Shown piece by piece: positions 1-8,762 of a stretch of 64,000 nucleotides of DNA. Each line of letters opens with the position of its first letter. The stretch's first letter is position 1. The notes under the pieces are model-generated. The model searched no databases and was not told the origin of the DNA. It saw only the letters and a list, made by a program, of their open reading frames with translations. Source of the stretch: Bosea sp. 685 (lineage in GTDB: Bacteria > Pseudomonadota > Alphaproteobacteria > Rhizobiales > Beijerinckiaceae); the NCBI RefSeq assembly GCF_031884435.1, contig NZ_CP134779.1, positions 1,612,001-1,676,000 of the forward strand. The letters run 5' to 3'. The position numbers and the translations under genes are program-made.

Positions 1-705
1 CATCTGATGTCGGCCTGCGCCGGTCTTGGCCTCGACAACGTGCTTGTCGAGATCGACGGCCCCGAGATGCCGATCATGGACGGCAGCGCCACCGAATTCG
101 TCAACGCGATCGAGACTGCCGGCGTCACGACGCTGCAGGCCGCCCGGCGCTACCTCAAGATCCTGCAGCCGGTGCGCATCGAGCATGGCCGCGCCTTCGC
201 CGAATTGCTTCCGTCGGATCAAGAGGGCTTCCGCCTCGACGTCGAGATCGATTTCGACACCACCGTGATCGGCCGCCAGCGTAAGGTCTTCGACCTGGAG
301 CCGGTGGCTTATGCGCGTGAGATTTCCCGCGCGCGGACCTTCGGCTTCATGCGCGATGTCGAGCAGCTCTGGAAGGCGGGCTTCGCGCTCGGCGCCTCGC
401 TCGACAACACGGTCGCGATCGGTGACGACAAGGTCATCAATCCCGAAGGCTTGCGCTATGCCGACGAGTTCGTGCGCCACAAGGTGCTGGACGCGATCGG
501 CGATCTCGCGCTTGCCGGCTATCCGATCCAGGGTGAGTTCCGCTCCTATTGCGGCGGCCATCGCATGAATGTCCGCATCCTGGAGGCGCTGTTCGCCGAC
601 CGCGCCAATTACGCGATCGTCGAGGCCGAGCCGGTTTACGCGGCTCCGCGCGCCGTGCAGATGGCGGCGGCAGCGCCGGCCGCCTTCGCGCCGGATTTGC
701 ACTGA
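1..705 (+). CDS. lpxC: UDP-3-O-acyl-N-acetylglucosamine deacetylase LpxC (C-terminal part)
   Basis: This is the zinc-dependent deacetylase that performs the committed step of lipid A synthesis in the cytoplasm. The reading frame is open from base 1 (His-Leu-Met-Ser), so the N-terminus lies outside the window and the ATG at 7 is internal. The visible part carries the family signatures ARTFGF, then RHKVLDAIGD with the zinc-binding His and Asp, and GGHRMN with the catalytic His. The opening HLMSACAGLG matches the HLMSAL zinc-site segment of the family. It ends with an Ala-rich tail. bamD follows on the same strand after about 235 bases, so the two envelope genes are neighbours but probably have separate promoters. 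Confidence 0.95.
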   Translation, partial: HLMSACAGLGLDNVLVEIDGPEMPIMDGSATEFVNAIETAGVTTLQAARRYLKILQPVRIEHGRAFAELLPSDQEGFRLDVEIDFDTTVIGRQRKVFDLEPVAYAREISRARTFGFMRDVEQLWKAGFALGASLDNTVAIGDDKVINPEGLRYADEFVRHKVLDAIGDLALAGYPIQGEFRSYCGGHRMNVRILEALFADRANYAIVEAEPVYAAPRAVQMAAAAPAAFAPDLH

Positions 706-940
706 CGCGCGCGGCTAAGACGCGTCTGCGCCTTCCATTCGCCTGCTTTCTGTCGAATGTACGCTGCTGGAATCGGCTCGCACCGGATGTTATCGCGGGG
801 CGACAGGTTCCGCGCCGCTATCGCCGCTCGTCCGGTTGTTCCAGATCATGCGCCTCGTTTTCGACGGTGGCGCATGGGCGGCGTCTGAGGTAAGGCATGC
901 TTCCCCATTAAGTGGGGACGATCGAAAGAGGACAGACGAC

Positions 941-1855
941 GTGAGCGTCAAGCGGCTGACCATTCCGACAATCCATCGCGCCGGATCGATGCGCAGCAGC
1001 ACGGGCCTTGCTCTTGGCGTCGCCCTGATGCTCGGCGGCTGCGATACGCTGTCGAACATGAATCCCTTCGACAAACCCGAGGTCTACAAGCCCGAGGTCG
1101 TCGCCGATGTTCCCGCCGACAGGCTCTATAATGAGGGCCTGGCGCGGATGCAGAATGGCGATAGCGAGGGCGCGACCAAAAAATTCGGCGAGATCGATAA
1201 GAACGCGCCGTTCTCTCCCTTCGCCAAGAAGGGCCTGATCCTGTCCGCCTATACGAATTACCAGGCGAGCAAGTGGGACGACGCGATCACCGCCTCGAAG
1301 CGCTTCATCGCGCAGAACCCGGCGAGCCCTGACGCTGCCTATGCGCAGTATCTGATGGCGATGTCCTATTATAACCAGATTCCGGATGCGACGCGCGACC
1401 AGGAGCGGACGGAGAAGGCGATCGCCGCCTTCGACGAACTGCTGCAGAAATATCCGAAGTCCGAATATGTCACCGACGCCAAGGAGAAGGTGATCGTCGC
1501 GCGCGACCAGCTCGCGGGCAAGGAGATGAATGTCGGGCGCTTCTATCTGGAGAAGCGCAACTACACCGGCGCGGTGAACCGCTTCCGCGACGTCATCACC
1601 AAGTACCAGACCACGCGCCATGTCGAGGAGGCGCTGATGCGCCTGACCGAGGCCTATATGGCGTTGGGCATCACCAATGAGGCGCAGACGGCAGCAGCCG
1701 TTCTCGGGCATAACTTCCCCGACAGCCCCTGGTACAAGGACGCCTATGTGCTGCTCGAGAGCGGTGGCCTGGCTCCGCGCGAGGATCGCGGCTCCTATAT
1801 CAGCCGCGCCTTCCAGGGCTTCTCGCGAGCTGTCGTCAGCCTGAACCCGTTCTAG
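941..1855 (+). CDS. bamD: outer membrane assembly lipoprotein BamD
   Basis: BamD is the essential TPR lipoprotein of the BAM complex that inserts beta-barrel proteins into the outer membrane. The protein has a signal peptide ending in the lipobox LGGC (Cys at about residue 34), followed by TPR repeats (DRLYNEGLARMQNGD, then NYTGAVNRFRDVI). I chose the GTG at 941 because AAGAGGA lies 8 bases upstream; a longer frame opens at 836 and an internal ATG is at 989. A short hairpin (CCCCA/TGGGG, 903-917) lies just before the ribosome binding site. The TAG stop codon is supplied by the first bases of a dispersed repeat (see 1852-1955). Confidence 0.93.
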   Translation: MSVKRLTIPTIHRAGSMRSSTGLALGVALMLGGCDTLSNMNPFDKPEVYKPEVVADVPADRLYNEGLARMQNGDSEGATKKFGEIDKNAPFSPFAKKGLILSAYTNYQASKWDDAITASKRFIAQNPASPDAAYAQYLMAMSYYNQIPDATRDQERTEKAIAAFDELLQKYPKSEYVTDAKEKVIVARDQLAGKEMNVGRFYLEKRNYTGAVNRFRDVITKYQTTRHVEEALMRLTEAYMALGITNEAQTAAAVLGHNFPDSPWYKDAYVLLESGGLAPREDRGSYISRAFQGFSRAVVSLNPF

Positions 1856-1955
1856 AGCGTTTTCGAGCGAAGTGGGTGCCGGTTCGCGTGAAGAAAACGC
1901 GCCGAAACGAAAAGATAGGACAACGCCCGGTCCATCGGATCGGACATTGTTCTAG
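1852..1955. repeat. dispersed palindromic repeat, family A, copy 1
   Basis: This element of about 104 bases is bounded by near-inverted ends CTAGAGC and GTTCTAG. Perfect 8-bp arms GCGTTTTC (1857-1864) and GAAAACGC (1893-1900) enclose the segment beginning GAGCGAAGTGG. Related copies lie at 3801-3867 and 13920-14024. The TAG at 1853-1855 is the stop codon of bamD. It fills most of the bamD-recN gap and resembles short non-autonomous palindromic elements (RIME/REP-like) of Rhizobiales; the family name is my inference. Confidence 0.8.
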
Positions 1956-2013
1956 ATCGAACGCATGAGGGTTTTCCGCGCATGCCCCGCTTTCTGAGCC
2001 TGCGCTAAGCGCC

Positions 2014-3699
2014 ATGCTGGCGCAGCTCTCGATACGCGACATCGTCCTGATCGACCGGCTCGATCTGAGCTTCGGCGAGGGCTTGAGCGTGCTGACCGGT
2101 GAGACTGGCGCCGGCAAGTCGATCGTGCTCGATGCCTTCGCGCTCGCTTTGGGTGGGCGCGGCGATGGCGGGCTCGTACGCCATGGCGAAACGCAGGGCC
2201 AGGTCGGGGCGGTTTTCGATCTGCCGATGCAGCATCCAGCGCGGCTCCTGGCGCAGGCGCAGGAAATCGACACTGATGGCGACCTGATCCTGCGGCGGGT
2301 GCAATATGCCGACGGGCGCACGCGCGCCTTCGTCAACGACCAGCCGGTCAGCGTCCAGATCCTGCGGATGATCGGTGCGGCCATCGTCGAGATCCACGGC
2401 CAGCATGACGACCGTGCCTTGACCGACCCGGCGCAGCACCGCCTCATCCTCGACGGTTTCGGTGGGCTGGAAAGCCAGTCCGCGGCCGTGGCTGAAGCCA
2501 GCGAGACGCTGAAACGCGCGCGCCAGGCCTTGCAGGCGCAGCGCATCCGCGTCGAGGCGGCGCGCAAGGAGGCCGATTTCCTGCGCCATGCGGTTCAGGA
2601 ACTCGGCAAGCTCGCGCCACAGCCCGGGGAGGAAGATAGCCTCGCCGCAACGCGGCAAGGCATGATGCAGGCGGAGAAGGTCGCGCGCGACCTGATCGAC
2701 GCGCATGAGGCCGTGGGCGGGCAGGGCTCCCCGGTGCCGGCGCTCGCCGCCGTGCTGCGGCGGCTGGAGCGCCGTGCCGCGCAGGCGCCGGGCCTGATCG
2801 ATCCATCGCTCGCCGCACTCAACACCGCGCTCGTCGCATTGGAGGAGGCGTCGGAGACGCTCGCCGCTGCGATGCGTGCCGCCGAATACGATCCGCGCGA
2901 GCAGGAGCGCGTCGAGGAACGCCTGTTCGCCTTGCGCGCAGCTGCGCGCAAATACGACGTGCCCGTCGACGGTCTGGCCGTGCTCGCCGAGAGCATGGTC
3001 GCCGATCTCGCGGCGCTCGACGAGAGCGAGACCTCGCTTGGCCGGCTCGAGGCGGAGTTGCGCGAGGCGGAGGCTGCCTTCGTCAAACTGGCGAAGGCCT
3101 TGTCGGCGCAGCGCAAGCAGGCCGCAGCCAGGCTCGACGGCGCGGTCAAGGCGGAATTGCCGCCATTGAAGCTGGAGCGGGCGCGCTTCATCACCCAGAT
3201 CGACTCAGACGAGACGGCGCGCGGGCCCGAAGGCTTCGACCGCGTCGAGTTCTGGGTCGAGACCAATCCCGGCACGCGGCCGGGCCCGATGATGAAGGTT
3301 GCTTCCGGCGGCGAGCTGTCGCGCTTCATGCTGGCGCTGAAGGTGGTGCTGGCCGAGCGCGGCTCGGCCCCCACCCTTGTCTTCGACGAGATCGACACCG
3401 GCGTCGGTGGCGCGGTCGCGGATGCGATCGGCGAGCGCCTGGCGCGGCTCGCGCAAAAGGTCCAGGTCATCTCGGTGACCCATGCGCCGCAGGTCGCGGC
3501 CAAGGCCGGGCAGCATTTCCTGATCGCCAAATCGGCGCTCGACGGGGACAGCGCCTCGCGCACCGTCACCCGCGTCTCGGCGCTGGCCGATCAGGCGCGG
3601 CGCGAGGAGATCGCCCGCATGCTGGCAGGCGCGAGCATCACCGAGGAGGCGCGGGCGGCAGCCGGGCGCCTGCTGAAGGCCACCGTCGCGCAGGCCTGA
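2014..3699 (+). CDS. recN: DNA repair protein RecN
   Basis: RecN is an SMC-like ATPase that gathers DNA double-strand breaks for recombinational repair. The 561-residue protein has Walker A GETGAGKS at residues 29-36, a long central coiled coil, the ABC signature region KVASGGELSRFMLALK near residue 430, and Walker B LVFDEIDTGVGG, all in the order of the family. The start MLAQLSIRDIVLID is the usual RecN N-terminus, although no strong ribosome binding site precedes it. It follows bamD and a dispersed repeat, and is convergent with the ABC-F gene across a second repeat cluster. Confidence 0.95.
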   Translation: MLAQLSIRDIVLIDRLDLSFGEGLSVLTGETGAGKSIVLDAFALALGGRGDGGLVRHGETQGQVGAVFDLPMQHPARLLAQAQEIDTDGDLILRRVQYADGRTRAFVNDQPVSVQILRMIGAAIVEIHGQHDDRALTDPAQHRLILDGFGGLESQSAAVAEASETLKRARQALQAQRIRVEAARKEADFLRHAVQELGKLAPQPGEEDSLAATRQGMMQAEKVARDLIDAHEAVGGQGSPVPALAAVLRRLERRAAQAPGLIDPSLAALNTALVALEEASETLAAAMRAAEYDPREQERVEERLFALRAAARKYDVPVDGLAVLAESMVADLAALDESETSLGRLEAELREAEAAFVKLAKALSAQRKQAAARLDGAVKAELPPLKLERARFITQIDSDETARGPEGFDRVEFWVETNPGTRPGPMMKVASGGELSRFMLALKVVLAERGSAPTLVFDEIDTGVGGAVADAIGERLARLAQKVQVISVTHAPQVAAKAGQHFLIAKSALDGDSASRTVTRVSALADQARREEIARMLAGASITEEARAAAGRLLKATVAQA

Positions 3700-3703
3700 T
3701 CAC

Positions 3704-3804
3704 AGCATCTGCCCGAATTCGATATTCGGTCAGATGCTGTAGAGTTTGGTTTTGCATCGGCTTTCCCCGAAAACCGGTTCCCACTTTTCGGGCCGATGCT
3801 CTAG
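3704..3804. repeat. dispersed double-hairpin repeat, family B, copy 1
   Basis: Two consecutive hairpins. The first is built on AGCATCTG/CAGATGCT (about 3704-3738). The second is built on GCATCGGC/GCCGATGC, with the inner segment CCGAAAACCGGTTCCCAC (3754-3799). A second copy with the same layout lies at 11617-11718. It sits between the convergent recN and ABC-F genes, fused to a family A copy, and could end transcription from either side. Confidence 0.78.
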
Positions 3805-3867
3805 CTGCTTGTTTTAACGCGTTTTCTTCACGCGAAATGGTGTCCACTTCGCTTTAAAACGCTCTAG
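3801..3867. repeat. dispersed palindromic repeat, family A, copy 3 (short form)
   Basis: This short copy reads in the opposite orientation to the one at 1852. It contains GTTTTAACGCGTTTTCTTCA and ends in AAAACGCTCTAG. Its terminal CTAG gives the TAG stop of the minus-strand ABC-F gene (3864-3866). It directly abuts the family B copy at 3704-3804. Confidence 0.75.
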
Positions 3868-5486
3868 CTCCGCAGGCCCGGCGCCTCCTGGCCCGTGCGC
3901 GCAACATATTCCGTATAGCCGCCGCCATAGGCGTGCACGCCCTCGGGTGTCAGCTCCAGCAAACGGTTCGACAGCGCCGCCAGGAAGTGGCGGTCGTGGC
4001 TGACGAACAGCATGGTGCCCTCATACTGCGAGAGCGCTGTGATCAGCATCTCCTTGGTGGCGATGTCGAGATGGTTGGTCGGCTCGTCCAACACGAGGAA
4101 ATTCGGCGGGTCATAGAGCATCTTGGCCATGACGAGGCGCGCCTTCTCGCCGCCCGAGAGCACCCGGCAGCGCTTCTCGACATCGTCGCCGGAGAAGCCG
4201 AAGCAGCCGGCAAGCGAGCGCAGCGAGCCCTGGCCAGCCTGCGGGAACGAATCCTCCAGCGATTGGAACACGGTCCGGTCGCCATCCAGCACCTCCATGG
4301 CGTGCTGGGCGAAATAGCCCAGCTTGATGGTGGCGCCGAGCGCGACCGTTCCTGTGTCGGGCTCGGTGGCGCCCGTCACCAGCTTCAACAGCGTCGATTT
4401 GCCGGCGCCGTTGACGCCCATCACGCACCAGCGCTCCTTGCGGCGCACCTGGAAGTCGAGCCCTTCATAGATGCTGCGGCTGCCGTAAGCTTTGTTCACG
4501 TTCTTGAGCGTGACGACGTCTTCGCCCGAGCGCGGCGCCGGCTGGAACTCGAAGGACACGGTCTGGCGGCGCTTGGGCGGCTCGACCCGGTCGATCTTGT
4601 CGAGCTTCTTCACCCGGCTCTGGACCTGGGCCGCGTGCGAGGCGCGCGCCTTGAAGCGCTCGATGAAGTTGATCTCCTTGGCGAGCATCGCCTGCTGGCG
4701 CTCGAACTGGGCCTGCTGCTGCTTCTCGGCGAGCGCGCGCTGCTCCTGGTAGAACTCGTAATTGCCGGAATAGGCGGTCAGCGAACCGCCATCGATCTCG
4801 ACCACCTTGTTGACGATCCGGTTCATGAATTCGCGATCATGCGAGGTCATCAGAAGCGCGCCGTCATAGCCCTTCAGGAACTCCTCCAGCCAGATCAGGC
4901 TCTCCAGGTCGAGATGGTTGCTCGGCTCGTCGAGCAACATCGCGTCGGGCCGCATCAGCAGGATGCGGGCGAGTGCGACCCGCATCTTCCAGCCACCCGA
5001 GAGCGCGCCGACATCGCCGTCCATCATCTCCTGGCTGAAGCCGAGACCGCTGAGCACCTCGCGCGCCCGGCCGTCGAGCGCATAGCCGTCGAGTTCCTCG
5101 AAGCGGCCCTGGACCTCACCATAGCGCATGATGATCTCGTCCATCTCGTCGACGCGGTCGGGATCGGCCATGGCGGCTTCCAGCTCGCGCAATTCGGCGG
5201 CGACGCTGCTCACTGGGCCCGCTCCGTCCATGACGGCGGAGACGGCGCTGACGCCCTTCATGTCGCCGACATCCTGGCTGAAATAGCCGATGGTCACACC
5301 GCGATCGACGCCAACCTGCCCCTCATCGGGCTGTTCCTGCCCGGTAATCATCCGGAACAAAGTGGTCTTGCCCGCGCCATTGGGGCCGACGAGGCCGACC
5401 TTCTCCCCCTTCTGGAGCGCCGCCGAGGCCTCGATGAAGACGATCTGCTGACCGTTCTGCTTGCTGATGTTTTCGAGGCGGATCAT
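3864..5486 (-). CDS. ABC-F family ATP-binding protein
   Basis: A soluble 540-residue protein with two ABC ATPase domains and no membrane segment, typical of ABC-F translation factors that act at the ribosomal E site. Domain 1 has Walker A GPNGAGKT, signature LSGGWKMR and Walker B MLLDEPSNHLD. The linker between the domains is rich in Lys, Arg and Gln. Domain 2 has GVNGAGKST, LSGGEKARL and FLVLDEPTNHLD. It lacks the long C-terminal extension of Uup, so YbiT-like or another short ABC-F class fits better; I do not assign a subtype. It is convergent with recN and diverges from the DEAD-box helicase gene across 255 bases. Confidence 0.9.
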   Translation of the reverse strand: MIRLENISKQNGQQIVFIEASAALQKGEKVGLVGPNGAGKTTLFRMITGQEQPDEGQVGVDRGVTIGYFSQDVGDMKGVSAVSAVMDGAGPVSSVAAELRELEAAMADPDRVDEMDEIIMRYGEVQGRFEELDGYALDGRAREVLSGLGFSQEMMDGDVGALSGGWKMRVALARILLMRPDAMLLDEPSNHLDLESLIWLEEFLKGYDGALLMTSHDREFMNRIVNKVVEIDGGSLTAYSGNYEFYQEQRALAEKQQQAQFERQQAMLAKEINFIERFKARASHAAQVQSRVKKLDKIDRVEPPKRRQTVSFEFQPAPRSGEDVVTLKNVNKAYGSRSIYEGLDFQVRRKERWCVMGVNGAGKSTLLKLVTGATEPDTGTVALGATIKLGYFAQHAMEVLDGDRTVFQSLEDSFPQAGQGSLRSLAGCFGFSGDDVEKRCRVLSGGEKARLVMAKMLYDPPNFLVLDEPTNHLDIATKEMLITALSQYEGTMLFVSHDRHFLAALSNRLLELTPEGVHAYGGGYTEYVARTGQEAPGLRS

Positions 5487-5741
5487 GCGTTCACGGAACC
5501 TGGGGGAAGCGGATTTCCCGCGCCCTTACGCCATGGGGGCCGTCTGCGGAAGAGCGGGCGGGCAAATCAGGTGGTGGTGGCCGTGTCATCCACCCCCTCC
5601 ATTCCCTTTTGCCGCGATCTGCTTTATGAGCCCATTTCAATCGATGGCTGCGGACTGGCTGCATTTGCGCGCCGCGCCGCTCATCGCCCGAATTCCTGCG
5701 CCGTCTCCTGATCTGCGCCGTAACCCTAGGCACGACACCTC

Positions 5742-7829
5742 ATGTCCTTTCTTCCTACGAGCCCGCCGCTCGCGCGTGCGCTCGCCGAGCGCAACTATTC
5801 CGATCCGACGCCGGTGCAGAACGCCGTGCTCGAAGACGCTGCCGCCGGGCGCGACCTGCTGGTCTCGTCGCAAACCGGCTCCGGCAAGACGGTCGCCTAT
5901 GGGCTCGCCATCGCCACGACCCTGCTCGGCGAGGCGGAAGCCTTCGGCCGCGCTGGCAAGCCGCTGGCGCTGATCATCGCGCCGACGCGCGAATTGGCGC
6001 TGCAGGTCCAGCGCGAACTCGCCTGGCTCTACAAATACGCTAATGCCCGCGTCATCGCCTGCGTCGGCGGCATGGACCCGCGCCGCGAGGCCGCGCTGCT
6101 CGATGAAGGCGCCCATATCGTCGTCGGCACGCCCGGCCGCCTGCGCGACCATATCGAGCGCCACCGCCTCGACGTTTCCGCGCTCAAGGCCGTCGTGCTC
6201 GACGAGGCCGACGAGATGCTTGATCTCGGCTTCCGCGACGATCTCGAATTCATCCTGAAGACGACGCCGGCCGAGCGCCAGAGCCTGCTCTTTTCGGCGA
6301 CGCTGCCCAAGGCGATCATCCAGCTCGCGACCAACTACCAGCGCAACGCGCTGCGCATCGAGGTCACAGGCGGCTCGCGCGGCCATGCCGATATCGAATA
6401 TCGCGCCATCCGGGTCTATCCGAAGGAGGCCGAGCTCGCTGTCGTCAACCTGCTGCGCTTCCATGATTCGCCGTGCTCGCTGGTGTTCTGCAACACCCGC
6501 AACGCCGTGCGCCATCTCGAGGCGATCCTGCTGGAGCGCGGCTTCTCGGCGGTGGCGCTCTCGGGCGAGCTCAGCCAGAGCGAGCGCAATTCGGCGCTGC
6601 AGGCGCTGCGCGACGGTCGGGCGCGGGTCTGCGTCGCGACCGATGTCGCGGCACGCGGCATCGATCTGCCCGGCCTGACGCTGGTCATCCATGCCGAACT
6701 GCCCAACGACCCCGAGGTCATGCAGCATCGCTCGGGCCGCACCGGCCGCGCCGGCAACAAGGGCACGAGTGTCCTGCTGGTGCCGGTGTCGCGGCGTCGC
6801 AAGGCCGAGATGCTGATCGCCGAGGCCAAGGTCGAGGCGGTCTGGGCCGGGCCGCCGACGGCCGAGGAAATCCGCGCGCTCGACCAGCAGCGGCTGTTGA
6901 GCGATCCGCTGTTGACGGGAGAGGCTGACGAGGACGACGCCCCCATGGTCGAGGCGCTGCTGGCGGGACGTTCGCCGCAGGAGATCGCGGCTGCGCTGGT
7001 GCGGGTCTACCGTTCGCGCCTGCCCGGCGCCGAAGAGGTCGGCGATCCGAACTTTCAACGCGATTCGCGGCCGATCCGTTCGCGCGAGGAGTATGCGCCA
7101 CGCGAAGGTGGCCGGTTCGGCGAAGGCCGCGAGGACAGTCCGCGCGCCGAGGGGCCGCGTAAGGCCGGCCCGCGCGGCAATACGGTCTGGTTCGTTCTGA
7201 ATATCGGCCGCAAGGACGGCGCCGATCCGCGCCAATTGCTGCCGATGCTGTGCCGTCGCGGCAAGATCACGCGCGACGAGGTCGGCGCGATCCGGATCTT
7301 CGACAAGGAGACCAAGGTCGAGATCGACGCCGATGTCGCCGAGCGCTTCTACGAGCTGGCAAAGGCCGTCGATCGCGACAAGATCGTGATCCAGCCTGTC
7401 ACCGGTGAGGAGGAACGGCGCCCGGCAAAGCCCTTCGCCGAAAAGGCAAGCCATGCGCCTTCGGCCTATGCGCGCCCTGAGCGCGATACAGACCGCCCGC
7501 CTGCCAGGGCTTATGAGAAGAAGCCCTACGAGAAGAAGCCCTATGAGCGAAAGCCCTATGAGGGCGGCGAGAAGAAGCCCTATGAGGGCAAGAAGAAGGC
7601 CTATGAGGGCAAGGGCAAGCCGTTCGGCGCGGCCAAGCCCTATGATCCGGTTCGCAGCGACCGGGACGCGCTGTCCGACCCCAATGTCTCGTTCAGGTCG
7701 GGGCCGAAGCCCTATGCCGGCAAGCCGGGTGGAGCGAAGCCCTATGCCGGGAACAAGCCCGGCTTCGGCGGCAAGCCTGCGGGCAAACCCTTCAAGGGCA
7801 AGAAGCCGGGTCGCGACGACCGCGGCTGA
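5742..7829 (+). CDS. DEAD-box RNA helicase with DbpA-type RNA-binding domain
   Basis: An ATP-dependent RNA helicase, probably acting in ribosome assembly or RNA turnover. In order it shows motif I SQTGSGKT (residues 43-50), PTRELA, TPGRLRD, DEAD (154-157), SAT (about 185), LVFCNT and HRSGRTGRAG (about 330). Residues about 480-548 (NTVWFVLNIGRKDG onward) match the DbpA/CsdA RNA-binding fold. The last 110 residues are a disordered Lys/Gly/Pro/Tyr tail with repeated KKPYE units encoded by 15-bp tandem repeats (about 7510-7600). It is monocistronic and diverges from the ABC-F gene. DbpA is the closest family by domain order, but the long tail is unlike E. coli DbpA. Confidence 0.93.
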   Translation: MSFLPTSPPLARALAERNYSDPTPVQNAVLEDAAAGRDLLVSSQTGSGKTVAYGLAIATTLLGEAEAFGRAGKPLALIIAPTRELALQVQRELAWLYKYANARVIACVGGMDPRREAALLDEGAHIVVGTPGRLRDHIERHRLDVSALKAVVLDEADEMLDLGFRDDLEFILKTTPAERQSLLFSATLPKAIIQLATNYQRNALRIEVTGGSRGHADIEYRAIRVYPKEAELAVVNLLRFHDSPCSLVFCNTRNAVRHLEAILLERGFSAVALSGELSQSERNSALQALRDGRARVCVATDVAARGIDLPGLTLVIHAELPNDPEVMQHRSGRTGRAGNKGTSVLLVPVSRRRKAEMLIAEAKVEAVWAGPPTAEEIRALDQQRLLSDPLLTGEADEDDAPMVEALLAGRSPQEIAAALVRVYRSRLPGAEEVGDPNFQRDSRPIRSREEYAPREGGRFGEGREDSPRAEGPRKAGPRGNTVWFVLNIGRKDGADPRQLLPMLCRRGKITRDEVGAIRIFDKETKVEIDADVAERFYELAKAVDRDKIVIQPVTGEEERRPAKPFAEKASHAPSAYARPERDTDRPPARAYEKKPYEKKPYERKPYEGGEKKPYEGKKKAYEGKGKPFGAAKPYDPVRSDRDALSDPNVSFRSGPKPYAGKPGGAKPYAGNKPGFGGKPAGKPFKGKKPGRDDRG

Positions 7830-7881
7830 GCCCTGCCCGGCTTGGTCCCTCCTGTTTTTGCCTGGTGTTTTGCTAGGGCCC

Positions 7882-7956
7882 TCAGCGTAGGCCGAGGAAG
7901 GACAGGATCGCCAGGACGACCACGATCAGGCCGACGATATAGATGATGTTGTTCAT
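7882..7956 (-). CDS. 24-residue hydrophobic membrane peptide
   Basis: A very short frame encoding MNNIIYIVGLIVVVLAIL and then SFLGLR: one transmembrane helix with a positively charged end. The start ATG is preceded by GGGG about 6 bases upstream. Unlike a chance frame it is hydrophobic throughout and has a clean start and stop. Peptides of this form are common in Rhizobiales and are usually annotated as hypothetical. It is convergent with the helicase gene, and I cannot assign a function. Confidence 0.6.
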   Translation of the reverse strand: MNNIIYIVGLIVVVLAILSFLGLR

Positions 7957-8107
7957 GGTAGCCCCGGTTCCGGGCGGACCATGGCGGTCCGCGTGAATAG
8001 CGCGTCACGGCTTGCGTGACGCAAAGTGAACCGGATTCGCTGGCAAAGGTTCCTGGATCGCGACGCAGTTCCGAGCATGAGCCGTGCGCCCCAATCTTAA
8101 ACGCCGA

Positions 8108-8131
8108 GGGAGCCGGATCGCTCCGGCTCCC
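8108..8131 (-). terminator. intrinsic terminator-like hairpin after the secreted Gly/His-rich gene
   Basis: A perfect 10-bp inverted repeat (GGGAGCCGGA, 4-base loop, TCCGGCTCCC) lies 23 bases past the stop of the minus-strand gene at 8155-8457. Only a short T-rich stretch follows on the minus strand, so it may be a weak terminator or an mRNA-stabilising hairpin. Confidence 0.6.
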
Positions 8132-8154
8132 TGCATGGCGCGGCATGATCGTGA

Positions 8155-8457
8155 TCAGCGGCAGCGGGTCACGGGGCGCTCGACATAGCCGAGGCCGGGG
8201 ACGAAGCGGGTCCGCAGGACGGTGTAGCAGCCGCCATAATAGCCTCCGGCATAGATCGGGCGACCCCAGCCGCCGCGATGGCCCCAGCGGCCATGGCCTC
8301 CGCCGAAATGGCCGAAATGGCTGTGATGGCCGTAGCCGCCATGCCAGCCAGGCGCTGCCTGGGCGGCGGAGGAGGTGGCGAGCGAGCCGCCGATCAGGGC
8401 GCCTGCGCCGAGAACGAAGGCGGTGGCGAGGCCGGCGACGGTGGTGCGAGTGGTCAT
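8155..8457 (-). CDS. small secreted Gly/His/Tyr-rich protein
   Basis: A 100-residue protein with a clear signal peptide (MTTRTTVAGLATAFVLGAG, cleavage after the AQA motif). The mature part is rich in Gly, His, Trp and Tyr (GYGHHSHFGHFGGGHGRWG), and the C-terminus has two Cys residues. The start is fixed by AAGGGAGA upstream of the ATG. Such proteins are common and poorly characterised in Rhizobiales; the His-rich stretch could bind metal, but that is a guess. It is single-gene and ends before a strong hairpin. Confidence 0.75.
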   Translation of the reverse strand: MTTRTTVAGLATAFVLGAGALIGGSLATSSAAQAAPGWHGGYGHHSHFGHFGGGHGRWGHRGGWGRPIYAGGYYGGCYTVLRTRFVPGLGYVERPVTRCR

Positions 8458-8610
8458 GATCGTCTCCCTTGGAGTTTTGGAAGGAGCCGCACCATGCAGC
8501 TCCATGCCCATTGGTCGCGGGAGAAGCCAGGCAGGTTCAAAGCGATCGCGTTTTTTTCTCGGGTGAGTGAGGGCGCGCTTAGCTGAATCATTTTCCGCGC
8601 GGCTTGAACC

Positions 8611-8696
8611 GTCATTGCGAGGAGCTTGAACAGCGAGGCGATCCAGGAGGGCTCGCTCTACGCCTTCTGGATTGCTTCGGTGCGCTCGCAATGACG
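8611..8696. repeat. dispersed palindromic repeat, family C, copy 1
   Basis: The outer arms read GTCATTGCGAGGAGC and GCGCTCGCAATGACG, with inner arms around ATCCAG/CTGGAT. The whole element can fold on itself. It occupies part of the 305-base gap between the secreted protein gene and the TetR gene; the rest of that gap holds the TetR operator. Elements of this style recur at 28709-28801 and 63809-63905 with different sequences. Confidence 0.65.
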
Positions 8697-8708
8697 GTGC
8701 GGATATTC

Positions 8709-8733
8709 ATATACAATCGGTTCGTTTGTATAT
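8709..8733. promoter_or_regulatory. candidate TetR operator (ATATACAA ... TTTGTATAT)
   Basis: An imperfect palindrome with half sites ATATACAA and TTTGTATAT around a G/C core. It lies 30 bases before the GTG of the TetR-type gene. Its size and AT-rich outer arms resemble operators of the AcrR/TetR class, and its place fits autoregulation. Binding is inferred from position and symmetry only. Confidence 0.6.
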
Positions 8734-8762
8734 ATGCCTTGCACGAAGCGAGAGGCGGATCC

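Noticed and set aside
903..917. CCCCA/TGGGG hairpin as a terminator after lpxC
   Set aside because: It is short, has no T-run and lies directly before the bamD ribosome site, so termination there would be odd; kept only as a note under bamD.
3933..5711. 592-residue open frame opposite the ABC-F gene
   Set aside because: It is rich in His, Leu, Arg and Ala with no domain, and lies fully antisense to a gene with complete ABC motifs; high-GC third positions create such frames.
5637..7454. 605-residue open frame antisense to the DEAD-box helicase
   Set aside because: No recognisable motif, while the opposite strand has every helicase motif in order.
7510..7600. Short tandem repeats that could be read as a CRISPR-like array
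   Set aside because: The period is 15 bp with no spacers, and the repeats encode KKPYE units in the helicase reading frame.
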